Source: Circinella minor
Lineage: Eukaryota; Mucoromycota; Mucoromycetes; Mucorales; Lichtheimiaceae
Assembly (NCBI GenBank): GCA_016758965.1
Contig: JAEPRB010000435.1
Span: 1 to 22,263 of the forward strand
Direction of reading: 5' to 3'
DNA length: 22,263 nt
Below the pieces are notes generated by a model, which ran no database searches, was not told the DNA's origin, and worked only from the letters and a program-made list of their open reading frames with translations. The position numbers and the translations under genes were made by a program. Below are positions 9,686 to 19,365 of this stretch, one piece after another; the first letter of the stretch is position 1; each line of letters starts with the position of its first letter.

Positions 9686-10673
9686 CTTTCCTATACTGGA
9701 CAACATCAGCACGTTCATGTCCATCATAGTATAGAATTTTTTTATTTGTGCGGTAGCTGTATCCCCATTCAACCATATAGTTCCAAAGTACTGAAGCTGA
9801 AAGATTGCCAGGAAGATTAAATATACTTGGAATAATGGTGTGATTCAAATACTTTAGTAATTCCGGAATGCCTCTTTTTTCTGGTTTTGTACTGATAATC
9901 CATTTTTGCGCTGCTTCTTTTACATCTTCATTACTTAAAAGAGAGGCTCGTTTAACATGTTTTCCTTGCAGATGAGGAGATATTTTGCCATAGCGTAAAT
10001 ATTCCTGAGCATATGATCTAATGGCTCGAGCACGATAGTGGTTTGATGGAACAATCCAAGCTGTCTTTGCTGCTATTTGTGAAGCTGTCATTACTGGAGT
10101 TTTTTTAATAAGCTCACCAAAATAAATATAGACACCAATATACTTTCCAAGTTCGTAATCAGCCATTCCTCTTTCATTGTCTTTTTTAGCATTCATGGCT
10201 GGTGCAACTATAGGTGTTATTTGATTATAAGCTTCTTGAATACTCATTAAAGAAGGAAGGTTTTTGACTATTTCATCACTATCATCACTATTCTTATTAT
10301 CGACTTGTTTTTTAAAGAAATCAGTGATTTCATGCCTGCCCTTCTTTTTCTTTAACGCCTGTTTATCATGGTAATATTTTACAGTTCTACTAGTACCCCA
10401 ATATTTTCCACGAGAAGATTTGGCTTCACTCTCTTTCCATTTAATAGGGAAGGAAGGTTTTGAATCTTCCTCTAATACTTCATCTACTTCAGGTATTTCC
10501 TCTACTTCTAATGCTGCAAGAATTTGAAAATCATCTTCTACTGAAATTTCTAAATTGTTGGAGACATTGGTTATAATATGTTCTTCTGTACGGGCAAGTT
10601 TTTTAAAGCAACCGTCAGTCGAATTCTTTAATTGTTCACGAGCATGCTTTTGTTTCTTTGTCAAGGGACCCAT
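9686..10673 (-). pseudogene. Element A transposase, N-terminal half
   Basis: The start I prefer is ATG at 10671-10673 (MGPLTKKQKHARE). An upstream in-frame ATG at 10680-10682 lies inside the inserted MITE D and would add only three residues. The first 130 residues are charged and low in motif. A region rich in acidic residues is followed by KWKESEAKSSRGKY and a helical DNA-binding section (EDVKEAAQKWI, SASVLWNYMVEWGYSY). The half ends in KILYYDGHERADVVQYRK, a conserved segment just before the DDE domain in this family. At 9685 the frame enters element B and stops within a few codons. The rest of the protein is at 595-1738. Apart from the break, no lesion is seen here. Confidence 0.85.
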
Positions 10674-10674
10674 A

Positions 10675-11322
10675 CGGTGCATTCTGTCTTAAACCGTCAA
10701 TTTTCGAAATTTGCAAATATTTTAAATCCCGTCGGACAATATTATATCCACAGTTAAAGGTATTAAACCCTGTATTTAGCAATTGATAATATAATAATAT
10801 AATGGTCAAAAATGTTTGTTGAGCTACTTTTATTGTTTTACATATTAAAAAAAAATTAAGGAAATAAAAAAAAAGAATAAATATGTACATATATAATATA
10901 TAAAGAAAGTTAAAAGAAAAACAAAAAAAGATTAGATATAAAAAAATTAAAAGATAAAAAAAGGAAGAAAAAGATACATATATATTTTATTTGCTGACAA
11001 ATGGCTACTAATGGATAATTTATTACCTATTAGCTATTTACTGTTACACACTGCTTTTACCATCTCATCTCCCTTTTAATCCCTATGTTTAATTTTGAGG
11101 TTTACTTAGTAATATTTCACATTCTGACAAAACTTTGAAGGCTATGAACTCAATGAAAAATAAATATTTTTCTAAAAAAAAGGGACAATCTATTTAGAAT
11201 ACAAAAATAAACCTATTTTAGGTGCCAAAAAGTTGATTACTTCATATCAAAAATATTTCATAGGTTTCAAGTTTTTATGTCGGGATTCAAATTATTTTGA
11301 CGGTTTAAGACAGAATGCACCA
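10675..11322. mobile_element. Element D: 648-bp MITE with TA duplication, inserted at A's start codon
   Basis: Terminal inverted repeats at 10675-10700 and 11297-11322 match at 25 of 26 positions (GGTGCATTCTGTC core, differing only in the outermost base). TA lies directly outside on both sides (10673-10674 and 11323-11324). The interior has no ORF worth calling. Part of it (10790-10985) resembles the 3' flank of element A at 390-590 in the same orientation, so D may be an internally deleted relative of A. A TA target fits the Tc1/mariner-type assignment of A. Confidence 0.85.
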
Positions 11323-11359
11323 TATATGAGTAATACTATACTAAGCTTAAATTTCTGTA

Positions 11360-12222
11360 CAGTAGGGCCCCGTTAATTTCACAAACTTCATTCCTGGCTA
11401 TTTTGTGAAATTAACGATGGAATGAAATTATTGGTAGATTATGTTGGAGGCAAAAATTGTAAAACATTTAACAGAAAATAATAATGAATAGACCAATGTA
11501 TATATTAGTGGGTGTCTAATATGCTTCGTATTATGTTGTTAACATTTCTTTGAAAGATTTTGTGATAAAACTAATTACTGAAGAAGAAGTATATGAGTAC
11601 CATAGATACACTCAATGTTGGTATTATAGTAGAGCTATGTTAGTTCCATTGATTTTCAAATAGATTAGATAGTTACTGTCTTCTAAACAAACTACTTTGT
11701 GTAACTTCTTTATTACAGATAACCAATAAAAACCTTTCTCAAGTCATGTTTTGTAAGGCTGCTTAATTTCAAGCCCTCAAAATCATTGTGAAAATGAAAA
11801 TAAAGAGCGATGTTGAAAAGTATAAAAAATATGTAAGTTTTTAACTTACATAGTGCTTTTTTTAATTAATTTATTTAAAGAAAAAAAATTTATTGAATTC
11901 TCAGCTAAATTTTTAATTTAGGTTCTGTTAGAATTCGACAGTATTTAATTTTCCATAAAAAAATTTATAATTTTTTGTCTTGGCAAAATTTATACTAGTA
12001 GAAAACATTTTTTTTTTTTTTTGCAATTAAGAATTTCAAAATAATTAATAATTATGTAATAATATATATAATTAATAAATTAACAGATATTTTTTTAGGT
12101 CTTACATGATGCTCAAAGGGGATATGAAAGTTGATACTATGTTTTGTAACTATTCCTTGCAAAAACAAGTAAATTAATGGGGGTTGAAATTAAATATGAA
12201 TGAAATTAACGGGGCTCTACTG
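11360..12222. mobile_element. Element E: pogo-like non-autonomous element, 863 bp
   Basis: Terminal inverted repeats of 22 bp, CAGTAG(G/A)GCCCCGTTAATTTC and one more base, lie at 11360-11381 and 12201-12222 with one mismatch. TA dinucleotides flank at 11358-11359 and 12223-12224. A CAGTAG start with a TA duplication is usual for pogo/Fot1/Tigger relatives. There is no transposase ORF, so it would depend on an element elsewhere. Just inside the left end, GTTAATTTCAC recurs inverted (GTGAAATTAAC), making a short hairpin. Confidence 0.8.
11826..12115 (+). repeat. Dispersed AT-rich repeat, copy 1 (inside E)
   Basis: It begins with the palindrome GTAAGTTTTTAACTTAC. It shares an ordered series of blocks with 14500-14800: the palindrome, AGTGCTT, CCATAAAAAA, TTTTTGTCTTGGCA, a long T-run with TGCAATTAA, TAATTAATAATTAT and GATGCTCA. 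It is inside E here but outside E at the other copy, so it is probably an independent repeat. Confidence 0.6.
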
Positions 12223-12413
12223 TACTAATAAATATATTGAGAATAGGCTATTCTAAAAAAAGTAAGCTACGTATTATAAAACTATTACTATATTAGTCTT
12301 TAGTTAAAGTATGTGTATATTATTAATAATTATTTTTAAAAACTTATATTAGTAATACTTTAATTATATAGATGTTATTTTTTTCTGCACTTATTTCCTA
12401 AAAAAAATAAAAG

Positions 12414-12436
12414 TGACTCAGGATACTGACTCAGGA
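12414..12436 (+). promoter_or_regulatory. Two TGACTCAGGA motifs, 13 bp apart
   Basis: TGACTCAGGA occurs at 12414-12423 and 12427-12436, about 150 bp upstream of the Merlin start codon. TGACTCA is the core site for Gcn4/AP-1-type bZIP factors in fungi. A promoter role is an inference from position only. Confidence 0.35.
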
Positions 12437-12581
12437 CCATAATATCTATATATAATAGATTTTGATTAGATAAAAATGATGCCATAATATAAATCAAAAA
12501 ATATATAAGGAGAGAATAAATTATGCTTTCTTTTTTTTTTTATCTTTATCCTTTTATCTTTTTCTTTATATAAATTTTATA

Positions 12582-14044
12582 ATGGCTCCTACTGGTATTG
12601 CTACCCTTCCAAGCATGGCTGAAGTTATTGAATTAACAACTAGTTTTGACAGAACACTTCAGTAAGTTTATATATATATATATATTTAATAATAGATTCT
12701 TTTATATATTAATTAGTTAGTATATACAAAATAATAAAATATTTATTCTAATACTTTAGTAGATACCTTATTGAAGAAGGGTTTTTTTATGAAGAAATGG
12801 TTTGCCGAAATGGGACAAGAATGAATTTAAACCATTTTACATGTGATAGGCTTATGTGGCAATGTCCTTCATTATCTTGTGGTTGTACTCGTAGTCATAA
12901 AAGCCGTCAACGTAAAACTATACAGTCTGGTTCCTTCTTTGCTGGTCGAAATATGCCTCTTTATTTAGTTTTACAAGCATTATAGGGTATTCTTCACCAA
13001 TTTAGTAATGAAAGTATTACTCCTTTAACCCGATCTCATCCTTTAATAGTACAAAGGTTTATTCGTGATTTTCATCTCTTAATTGAGGCAGATTTACAAG
13101 ATAATGATGTTCAAATTGGTATATTTTTTCACTAAAAAAAATTAAAAAATATTATATAATTTTATAAAGGAAAAATACTTATATTATTTTATTTAGGTGG
13201 GTATGATGAAAATGGAGACCGAATTATTGTTGAAATAGATGAAAGCAAGTTTGGTAAAAGAAAAAACCATCGTGGCCATCGTGTTAAAGGTGTTTGGGTT
13301 TTAGGAGGTATAGAAAGAACTAATAAGCGTAAGTCTTTTTTGGCTGTTGTTCCTTGTCGTGATGCTCAAACATTAACTGAGGTTATTCGTCAGTTTATAA
13401 GACCTAGTAGTTTGATCTACTCTGATATGTGGAGGGCTTATAATGGATTACCTGATGAGGAAGGAATGAACTGGGTACATGAAGTTGTTAACCATTCAAT
13501 TGAATTTATTACTGATGAAGGAGTCCATACAAATACAATTGAAGGTAATTAATTTTATAATTTAATATTAAGATTTCTTTTTTATTTAATATTTTAACTT
13601 CTTTATATCTCTACTTTTTTTTAGGAACTTGGTCAGCTATTAGGAGGCATCTTGTTGCATGCCATAGAACAAAGTTAATGACCCCTTGGAAGTTGATTGA
13701 ATTTATTTGGCGCCGTAAACATAATGATAATTTATGGGAAGGCTTATTGCTTACTTTGAAGGAAGTTGAATTTCATACTTCTACTTCAGAAAATTTAACT
13801 TTAGGAGGACCCTTATATACAGACTTCAGTCATCTTGCTTTAGGTAATTATTAATATATTAATTTTAACTTATATATAAAATATTAATTATTTTTACTTA
13901 TATATAATAGAGGATGAAGAAGATAATCATATTATACTTCAACGTCGACCTTTTGATGACATAACATCAGAGTCTGAACTAGATAATAGTAGTAATGAAG
14001 AAGAGAATAATAGTGATAATAGTGATTATATTTATGAAGAATAA
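12582..14044 (+). pseudogene. Merlin (IS1595/ISXO2-like) transposase, five exons, one internal stop
   Basis: The exons are 12582-12661, 12760-13118, 13197-13544, 13625-13843 and 13911-14044. All four introns have GT-AG ends, are 66-98 nt long and join in phase, giving 379 codons plus stop. The N-terminal part has a zinc-finger-like segment (WQCPSLSCGC, with Cys residues spaced as in the zinc ribbon of ISXO2-type enzymes). The catalytic residues are in VEIDESKFGKRK, LIYSDMWRAY and HTNTIEGTWS. The C-terminus is acidic (SNEEENNSD). The only lesion is TAG at 12983-12985 in LVLQAL-stop-GILHQF, where TGG (Trp) is likely. Merlin elements have terminal repeats and 8-9 bp duplications, but I could not find a convincing pair here. 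Confidence 0.85.
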
Positions 14045-14412
14045 TTAGTGCTTTTTTCTTAAATATTTTTATTTCTTTTTTTATTTCTTTTTTTTACCTT
14101 ATCTTAATATTAAATAACTATTAAAAAATATAAATGGTATCTATTATCAATTATTTATTATATAATCCTTTAAGAAAGTATTATATTAAACGTTTTTTCT
14201 TATTACTTTTTATTATACTCTTTTAATTATCATAGAGAGTGGGTAAATATGTACCCGAATAAATATACAATGTAAATACACCATCCAATACGTAGAGCAA
14301 ATAAAAGTAGAATAAGAGTCTATAATGGCATTGTAATGATTATTATAACGAAATAATGCAAAAATAAGGAAATAAGATAAAAAAATCATATATAAAATCT
14401 ATAATAAAAAAT
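14045..14412. other. AT-rich 3' flank of the Merlin gene, nothing identified
   Basis: T-rich sequence follows the stop and probably contains the poly(A) region and right end of the Merlin element. A short palindrome, GGGTAAATATGTACCC, lies at about 14240-14255. No ORF or matching terminal repeat is seen. Confidence 0.5.
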
Positions 14413-14860
14413 ATTGACTAACTTTAATCCTCTATAACGATTCAATTAATACTCCTATGGTTACCCAAAATAGTACATTGAGTAACGTTAAATACCGTAA
14501 AAAATCGTAAGTTCTTAACTTACAAAGTGCTTCTTTTTATGGTTCTTTTTCAAAGAAGAAAAAGGTTCTAAATTCTCCATAAAAAACTTTAGTTTTTGTC
14601 TTGGCAGAATTTACAATGATATATCTTTTATAATTAAATCCTTTATAAATAAAACATTTAAAAGAAATAACTTTTTTTTTTGTAATTAAAGATTTAAAAA
14701 TAATTATGAATTATAAAATAATTAATAATTATATAATGATATATCTTTTTATAAAATTATCTTTAAAACTTTTTATTACTTATCGATGCTCATTGGATAG
14801 CATAGGATCTCTAATTTTTATGGTTACCCTTGTGTAACGTTAAATTAGTTATTACACAAT
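14413..14860 (+). repeat. Dispersed AT-rich repeat, copy 2, with short direct repeats
   Basis: It shares its core (about 14500-14800) with 11826-12115. The core is bracketed by TATGGTTACCC ... GTAACGTTAAAT at about 14456-14492 and again at about 14818-14846, which are direct repeats of about 11 and 12 bp blocks. Part of the left flank (CTAACTTTAAT ... ATTCAATTAA) also resembles 19607-19640. Confidence 0.5.
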
Positions 14861-14903
14861 ATATAGGCAAAAAACACTTGAGTGTATAAAGTAGCTTTTA
14901 ACC

Positions 14904-14928
14904 GTATCATCTTCTAAGCAGATGATAC
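14904..14928. repeat. Perfect 9-bp inverted repeat
   Basis: GTATCATCT and AGATGATAC are separated by TCTAAGC. It is a possible hairpin or dyad site downstream of the minus-strand recombinase remnant. Its role is unknown. Confidence 0.6.
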
Positions 14929-15010
14929 ATTGATAGGGAGGACTAGTTATTTTTGTCGCTAACGTTTCCACCACAAACTTATATCTTTTGGTCATTTGGA
15001 GAACGAGGTA

Positions 15011-15617
15011 CTAATTCTTAAGGACATATTTGTGGTTGGTTTGTTGTTGTTGACTGAGTCCAAATGGTTTATTTTGTTGCTCTTGATCGTCAATATCATC
15101 AACAATATTTATTTCATTATTTATAATTTTCTATTTTCTGTCTTCTGGATTGGAAACCATTGTATTTGTAAAATCTTTTTCCAATGTCACAATTTTTTCT
15201 TTAATAATAATTTGTTTCATATATCGACGTCGCGATTCGAGTCGCTTATGCAGTTCATGGTATGTTTTTAATTTGTTTTCATTCATTTTTGGAATGAATG
15301 ACTTTCCATATGTCTGTTCTATTTTTTTTGAAATTCTTTTATCAGTTGATTGTATTCTTTTACAGTTTGATCTTCATCAACCTTTGTTATGTCCATTTGA
15401 TTAATCGTAGGAGGATTCGGCATTTTCATTTTATCTGGATTGATATTAGAATCGATTGTTGTTATTGATATTTCTGAGCCATCTAAAATAAATGATACCA
15501 GATCGAAATTTGTTGAATCACTTGCATAATTATTGAGCAAGACGTCACTTTTTGTTGTATGACCTAAAAGTTGTTTGGCTACTTCTAGCCTTGATTTGAT
15601 TTTAATAATATATCTGA
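15011..15617 (-). pseudogene. Crypton-like tyrosine recombinase remnant, C-terminal part
   Basis: On the minus strand from about 15617 an open frame reads LEVAKQLLGHTTKSDVLLNNYA. This resembles the last catalytic box of tyrosine recombinases: LGH followed 11 residues later by a Tyr (codon 15526-15528) that would be the nucleophile. The frame continues through an acidic linker to a stop at 15319-15321. Dropping one base from the A8 run there continues into EQTYGKSFIPKMNE and YHELHKRLESRRRYMKQI. That second part faintly recalls the GCR1_C domain often joined to fungal Cryptons. TAG stops follow at 15131-15133 and 15011-15013. Arg/His boxes upstream are not recovered, so it is a fragment or its exons are missed. 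The family call is moderate for the LGH/Tyr box and weak for GCR1_C. Confidence 0.5.
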
Positions 15618-15800
15618 GAAACTGTAATGGAAACTATAAGTGTTTTTCCTTTAGCTAACAAGAAAAAAGTAAGTTTATATTTTTTTAAAAGAGTATATGC
15701 TTATATATGGTCCTTTTCTTTTTATATCAACTTACCCATTAACCTACAATCAAAAGCAGCTTCGTGGAATGCTGCTAATGCTGCATTTGTGGTTCACAGT
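15618..15800 (-). pseudogene. Possible upstream exons of the recombinase remnant
   Basis: A well-formed intron on the minus strand (donor GTAAGT ending at 15735, acceptor TTGTTAG, intron 15656-15735, 80 nt) joins an open stretch reading NAALAAFHEAAFDCRLM to one reading KGKTLIVS. The second part is out of frame with the LGH-containing ORF. I do not recognise the sequence. Strand and proximity suggest it belongs to the same gene. Confidence 0.3.
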
Positions 15801-15867
15801 GAGCTTAACGTTTGACTTCTAAAGATTGGTAAGTCGAGATATTATTCTTTAATGGAAAAATATGCGC

Positions 15868-15895
15868 AATTTGACAGATGCCAATCTGTCAAATT
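15868..15895. repeat. Perfect 12-bp inverted repeat with 4-nt loop
   Basis: AATTTGACAGAT, loop GCCA, then ATCTGTCAAATT. It lies upstream (in minus-strand terms) of the tyrosine recombinase remnant. It could be an operator-like dyad or a recombinase site. Confidence 0.75.
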
Positions 15896-16620
15896 TTGTG
15901 AACATATATTTCGATATGTTGCAATAATAATAAGCAACATTGGCAAGTCAATAACAAAGTTATTGCTGTTACCGAAGCTAGGAGAACCAAATGTTTTGTG
16001 GTTGTTTTTTTTGTTGCAGTTTTTGCATTTGTTTGTGATTTCATATGAGGAAATATTATTGTTAAGTGATATAAATCTCCTACCTTGTCTCTACCTTCTC
16101 ACCATATTTTTATATCCTGGTATTGAGTATGTAACAAAAATATAATAACAAAAAATATATATATATCAATAATAATAATAAATATAATAAAAAAGAAGAG
16201 TACTATGTATACACAAAAAAAAAAGAAAAAGACCTAACACAAAAGAAAGAAAAAAAAGTCACCAACTTAAAAAAGAAATTGTCCACATTACTCCCTATAA
16301 TGAACAAATACAAATTCCGACAATAATTCTAATAATTATATGTAATCTAAAGCATATGAAATTATTAAAACCCAAAGTCTCCTGAGGTCACCAAGTCCAT
16401 GACTTTTTAATTCCCCGACCATTGGATAATCATAGAGCAACGATTATTAATTTAGGGCAAGATTTGTAAGATTAGAAAAAATTATAATTTTCAATAATTA
16501 ATTTAATTTTATAAGTTAATAAACTTTTATAAATTATTAAATTTTTTGCAATTAAGGAGAAAATTAAAATGATTATTTAAGAATAAAATTTTAAAAGTAT
16601 ATTTTCTAATTTGATATTTT
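15896..16620. other. Non-coding, low-complexity stretch
   Basis: Part of 15900-16120 is weakly open on the minus strand (with a CKNCNKK Cys pair) and may be further debris of the recombinase element. From 16141 to 16260 it is A-rich simple sequence. From 16260 to 16620 I see no gene, no LTR and no gag or protease for the downstream retrotransposon. Confidence 0.5.
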
Positions 16621-17859
16621 ATTTATCTTTTGGAATTGGAAATTCGACATTTCTCTTGGGCTTCACCTATTTTGTTAGCTAAGAAACCATCGGCAGAGAC
16701 ATCCACGTCACCATCATGATCAAAAACAGCCGCCACAACTAATCTACGATTAGTTATTGATTACAGAAAACTTAATACTTTACAACCATTTTGTCCATAT
16801 ACAACTCAACGAGCAGATGAACTATTAGATGCAGTAGGCAACAAAGTAAAAGTCTTCTTAACATTAGACTGTGCATCGTTTTATTACAATATTAAATTAA
16901 CTCCTGAATCAATACCAAAGTCAGCATTCACTTGCAAGTTTGAATTATATGAATTTTTAAGAATGCCAATAGAAATGCTTAATGCATCTGCCAGTGCCCA
17001 AATGCTCTCAGACATAGCATTTCGAGCACTACTAAGCAAATGCGCAGTTGTATATATTAATAATTTATTTACATAGTCGCCTGATCAGAAACAGCACTTG
17101 CATGACCTAGCAAAAGTATTTGCATGCATACGCAAAGCAGGTCTTGTACTAAACCCAAAGAAATGTAAATTCAACGCCAGTGCTATCAAATTTTTAGGGT
17201 TCATTATTAACGAACAAGGCATCCATACTGATCCAGCTAAAATTGAAAAAGTTGCCAACTATCCTTTGCCTAAAACTATCTGTAATCACAGGTCATTCTG
17301 TGGACTAACTAATTATTATAAACGTTTTGTCAAATCGTATTCGAAAATATCTCGACTACTCTTTAACATGATGAAAGGAAATCCAGGAAAACTAACATGG
17401 ACACGCGAAGCAATTGAAGCTTTCCAAACATCAAAAGGCGTAATGTGCAGTAGTCCTGTACTCACCCGTATTGATTATAATAGACCTTGTACAGTAATTA
17501 CTGATGCATCAAGAGAGGGATTAGGATTAGTACTAGCTCAGCATGACGATGAAGGACGAGAACATGTAATTCTATATGACAGTCGCGCACTCACACCAAG
17601 TGAAAAGAACTATGGGATATCCAAACTAGAATGCTTAGCTGTTGTATGGGCTATAAAGAAACTTCGACCTTATTTATTATCAAATACGTTCACAGTAATT
17701 ACTGACCATTCAGCTCTAAAAGGATTATTAAACACACCGCGACCTGAAGGAATATTAGCAAGATGGATTACGATATTATCCAAATATTCTTTTGAAATTA
17801 AATATCGCCTAGGAAAAGAAAACACCAATGCAGATTTTCTCAGCAGACTAGGATATTAA
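16621..17859 (+). pseudogene. Ty3/gypsy pol: reverse transcriptase and RNase H
   Basis: The frame opens near 16621 with HFSWASPILLAKK (start of the RT fingers). It continues through LRLVIDYRKLN, FLTLDCASFYYNIKL (first catalytic Asp kept), FLRMPIEMLNA and the active-site strand VVYINNLFT at 17047-17073, where the normal Tyr-x-Asp-Asp has both Asp replaced by Asn. The connection reads FLGFIINEQGI and FCGLTNYYKRFV. RNase H follows with ITDASREGLG, KLECLAVVWAI, ITDHSALKGLL and ADFLSRLGY. In-frame stops lie at 16717-16719 (TGA) and 17074-17076 (TAG) before the terminal stop at 17857-17859. An apparent start at 17098 is internal. Gag, protease and the 5' LTR are missing, so the element is 5'-truncated and dead. 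Confidence 0.9.
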
Positions 17860-18246
17860 ATTCCTTTCACAAATAGTGACCAGTATCCAGGAAGTCGTTA
17901 AAAGCTTGTGAAATCAACTTATTATTATTTTTATTCATTATATTTATCATACTTATTGTTTATTTTATCAGCTGTTATTTTTATCTTTTTACAACAAAGT
18001 TTATCAATTCAATTAGATCATACCCCTGAATATTCCGTTGGTAACAACATGTTTCTTTACCAAACATATATTAGTATTACAAAAAAAAAATATATACATA
18101 TAACACAAAATCAAAATCAAAATTATACTTCACACACTACACATTACACGTTACACATTATTATAATTTCCAGAATTCACACACAAATAATTTGATCTTC
18201 AGAACAATAACCTCTCAACAAAAACATCAACTATTACACACAACAT
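17860..18246 (+). other. Degenerate linker between RNase H and integrase
   Basis: The same frame contains scattered stops and a T-rich stretch (17920-18000) that encodes a chance hydrophobic run. ACACATTACACGTTACACATTA-like short repeats lie near 18135-18160. It is probably diverged pol linker or inserted debris. No domain is recognised. Confidence 0.45.
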
Positions 18247-19365
18247 TTGCACTACATGGACACAACGAAATTAAACATTCTGACATATTACCTTACAACC
18301 CTTGAGTACCCCTCGGGTATTACAAAACAACAACAAAGATTTTTAGACAGCCAAAGCAAGCACTATTTTGTACACAATGATCGGTTATACCGACGACATC
18401 ATATCATCCCTCGCTTAGTGCTAAACAAGTCTGAAGCAGACAATGCAATCTGGTCTTTCCACTTCTACCCATATGGAGGACATTTCGCATTACATAAAAC
18501 ATATTTAAAAATTGCAAACCGATATTATTAGGAAGGAATGAAAGTAGATATAAAACAAGCTATTAACTGTTGCACATACTGTCAGTCACAAGGCAAACCA
18601 CAAAAAAACGAACTACTATACCCAATCATGGTACAACCACAATCTTGCGAATTTATTGCCATGGATATTAAACACTGTAGCATATCAAGAACTGGCGCAC
18701 AATATATTATAGTCGCGATATGTTATTTAACAAAATACATAGAAACAAGAGCATTATGATTTGCTAATGCTACTGAAGTAGCTCTATTTTTATACGAGGA
18801 TGTAATTTGTCGTCACTCGGCGGTGAAGGTCTGCTTAACAGACAATGGAAAACCATTTGTCAATCAAATAGTAGGAGAAGTTTGTAAACAGTTTAACATC
18901 GAGCATAGACGAATCTCTAATTATGTTTCCTGGTCAAACGGGTTAGTCGAACGAATAAATAAAACGTTAAACGCTCTTCTAAAGAAGAGACCTATACATG
19001 AAAGGAAGGACTGGTATGCATATCTTCCAGCAGCAACATTTGCTTATCGTACCATGTATCAAGCATCCACCAAATATACACCATTTAAACTTTTATATGG
19101 CCGAGATCCATATATGCCATTTGATCGAATGATGGAAGATCATAATCACAATATTCAAAATTTAGAATGGGCCGAAAAAGAATACACAAAAAGAGTAAAA
19201 ACTCAATTTGATATTCTACAAAGCATTTGGAAAAATGTGGCAGAATCAATAAAGATAGCACAAAATAATCAAAAGAAAGCTATTGATCGCAAAATATTAG
19301 GAGACAAAAAGCATCTCAAACAACCACCTTTTGAAATCGGCGATACAGTATTAGTATATAATAAT
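18247..19365 (+). pseudogene. Ty3/gypsy integrase, zinc and catalytic domains
   Basis: It is in the same frame as RT-RNase H. The HHCC zinc domain shows the GGHFALHKTY region and CCTYCQSQGK. RYY-stop-EGM at 18529-18531 is TAG where the family has Trp. The catalytic core has FIAMDIKHC (Asp), CLTDNGKPFVN (Asp) and NGLVERINKTL (Glu), so the DDE triad is intact. A TGA interrupts at 18757-18759. The core ends with YAYLPAATFAYRT and FKLLYGRDPYMPF. The reading frame holds to EIGDTVLVYNN at about 19362 and then enters unrelated sequence; the stop at 19408-19410 lies in that sequence. Apparent starts at 18538 and 18823 are internal. Confidence 0.85.

Larger units (their letters stand above)
595..10673 (-). 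mobile_element. Element A: IS630/Tc1/mariner-like DNA transposon, split by B
   Basis: This is the outermost of three nested elements. Its single transposase gene runs on the minus strand and is cut in two by element B (1739-9685). The halves together give 2128 nt once one copy of the duplicated CTTT is removed. That is 709 codons plus one extra base, and the extra base fits the single frameshift seen near 1380. The protein matches at both sides of the cut: the upstream half ends in the conserved DGHERADVV region and the downstream half resumes just before the DDE catalytic domain. The coordinates cover only the coding extent. The element's own terminal repeats are not identified; the left one is probably outside the window. 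Confidence 0.85.

Noticed and set aside
14833..14846. TGTAACGTTAAAT as a possible 5' LTR start
   Set aside because: It matches the 3' LTR (21624) for only about eight bases, then diverges; the direct repeats there belong to the dispersed repeat.
14996..15404. Plus-strand hydrophobic ORFs
   Set aside because: They are antisense to the tyrosine-recombinase-like frame, which has recognisable motifs.
17908..18195. ORF with a membrane-like N-terminus
   Set aside because: It is a T-rich stretch in the pol frame between RNase H and integrase, flanked by stops; the hydrophobicity follows base composition.
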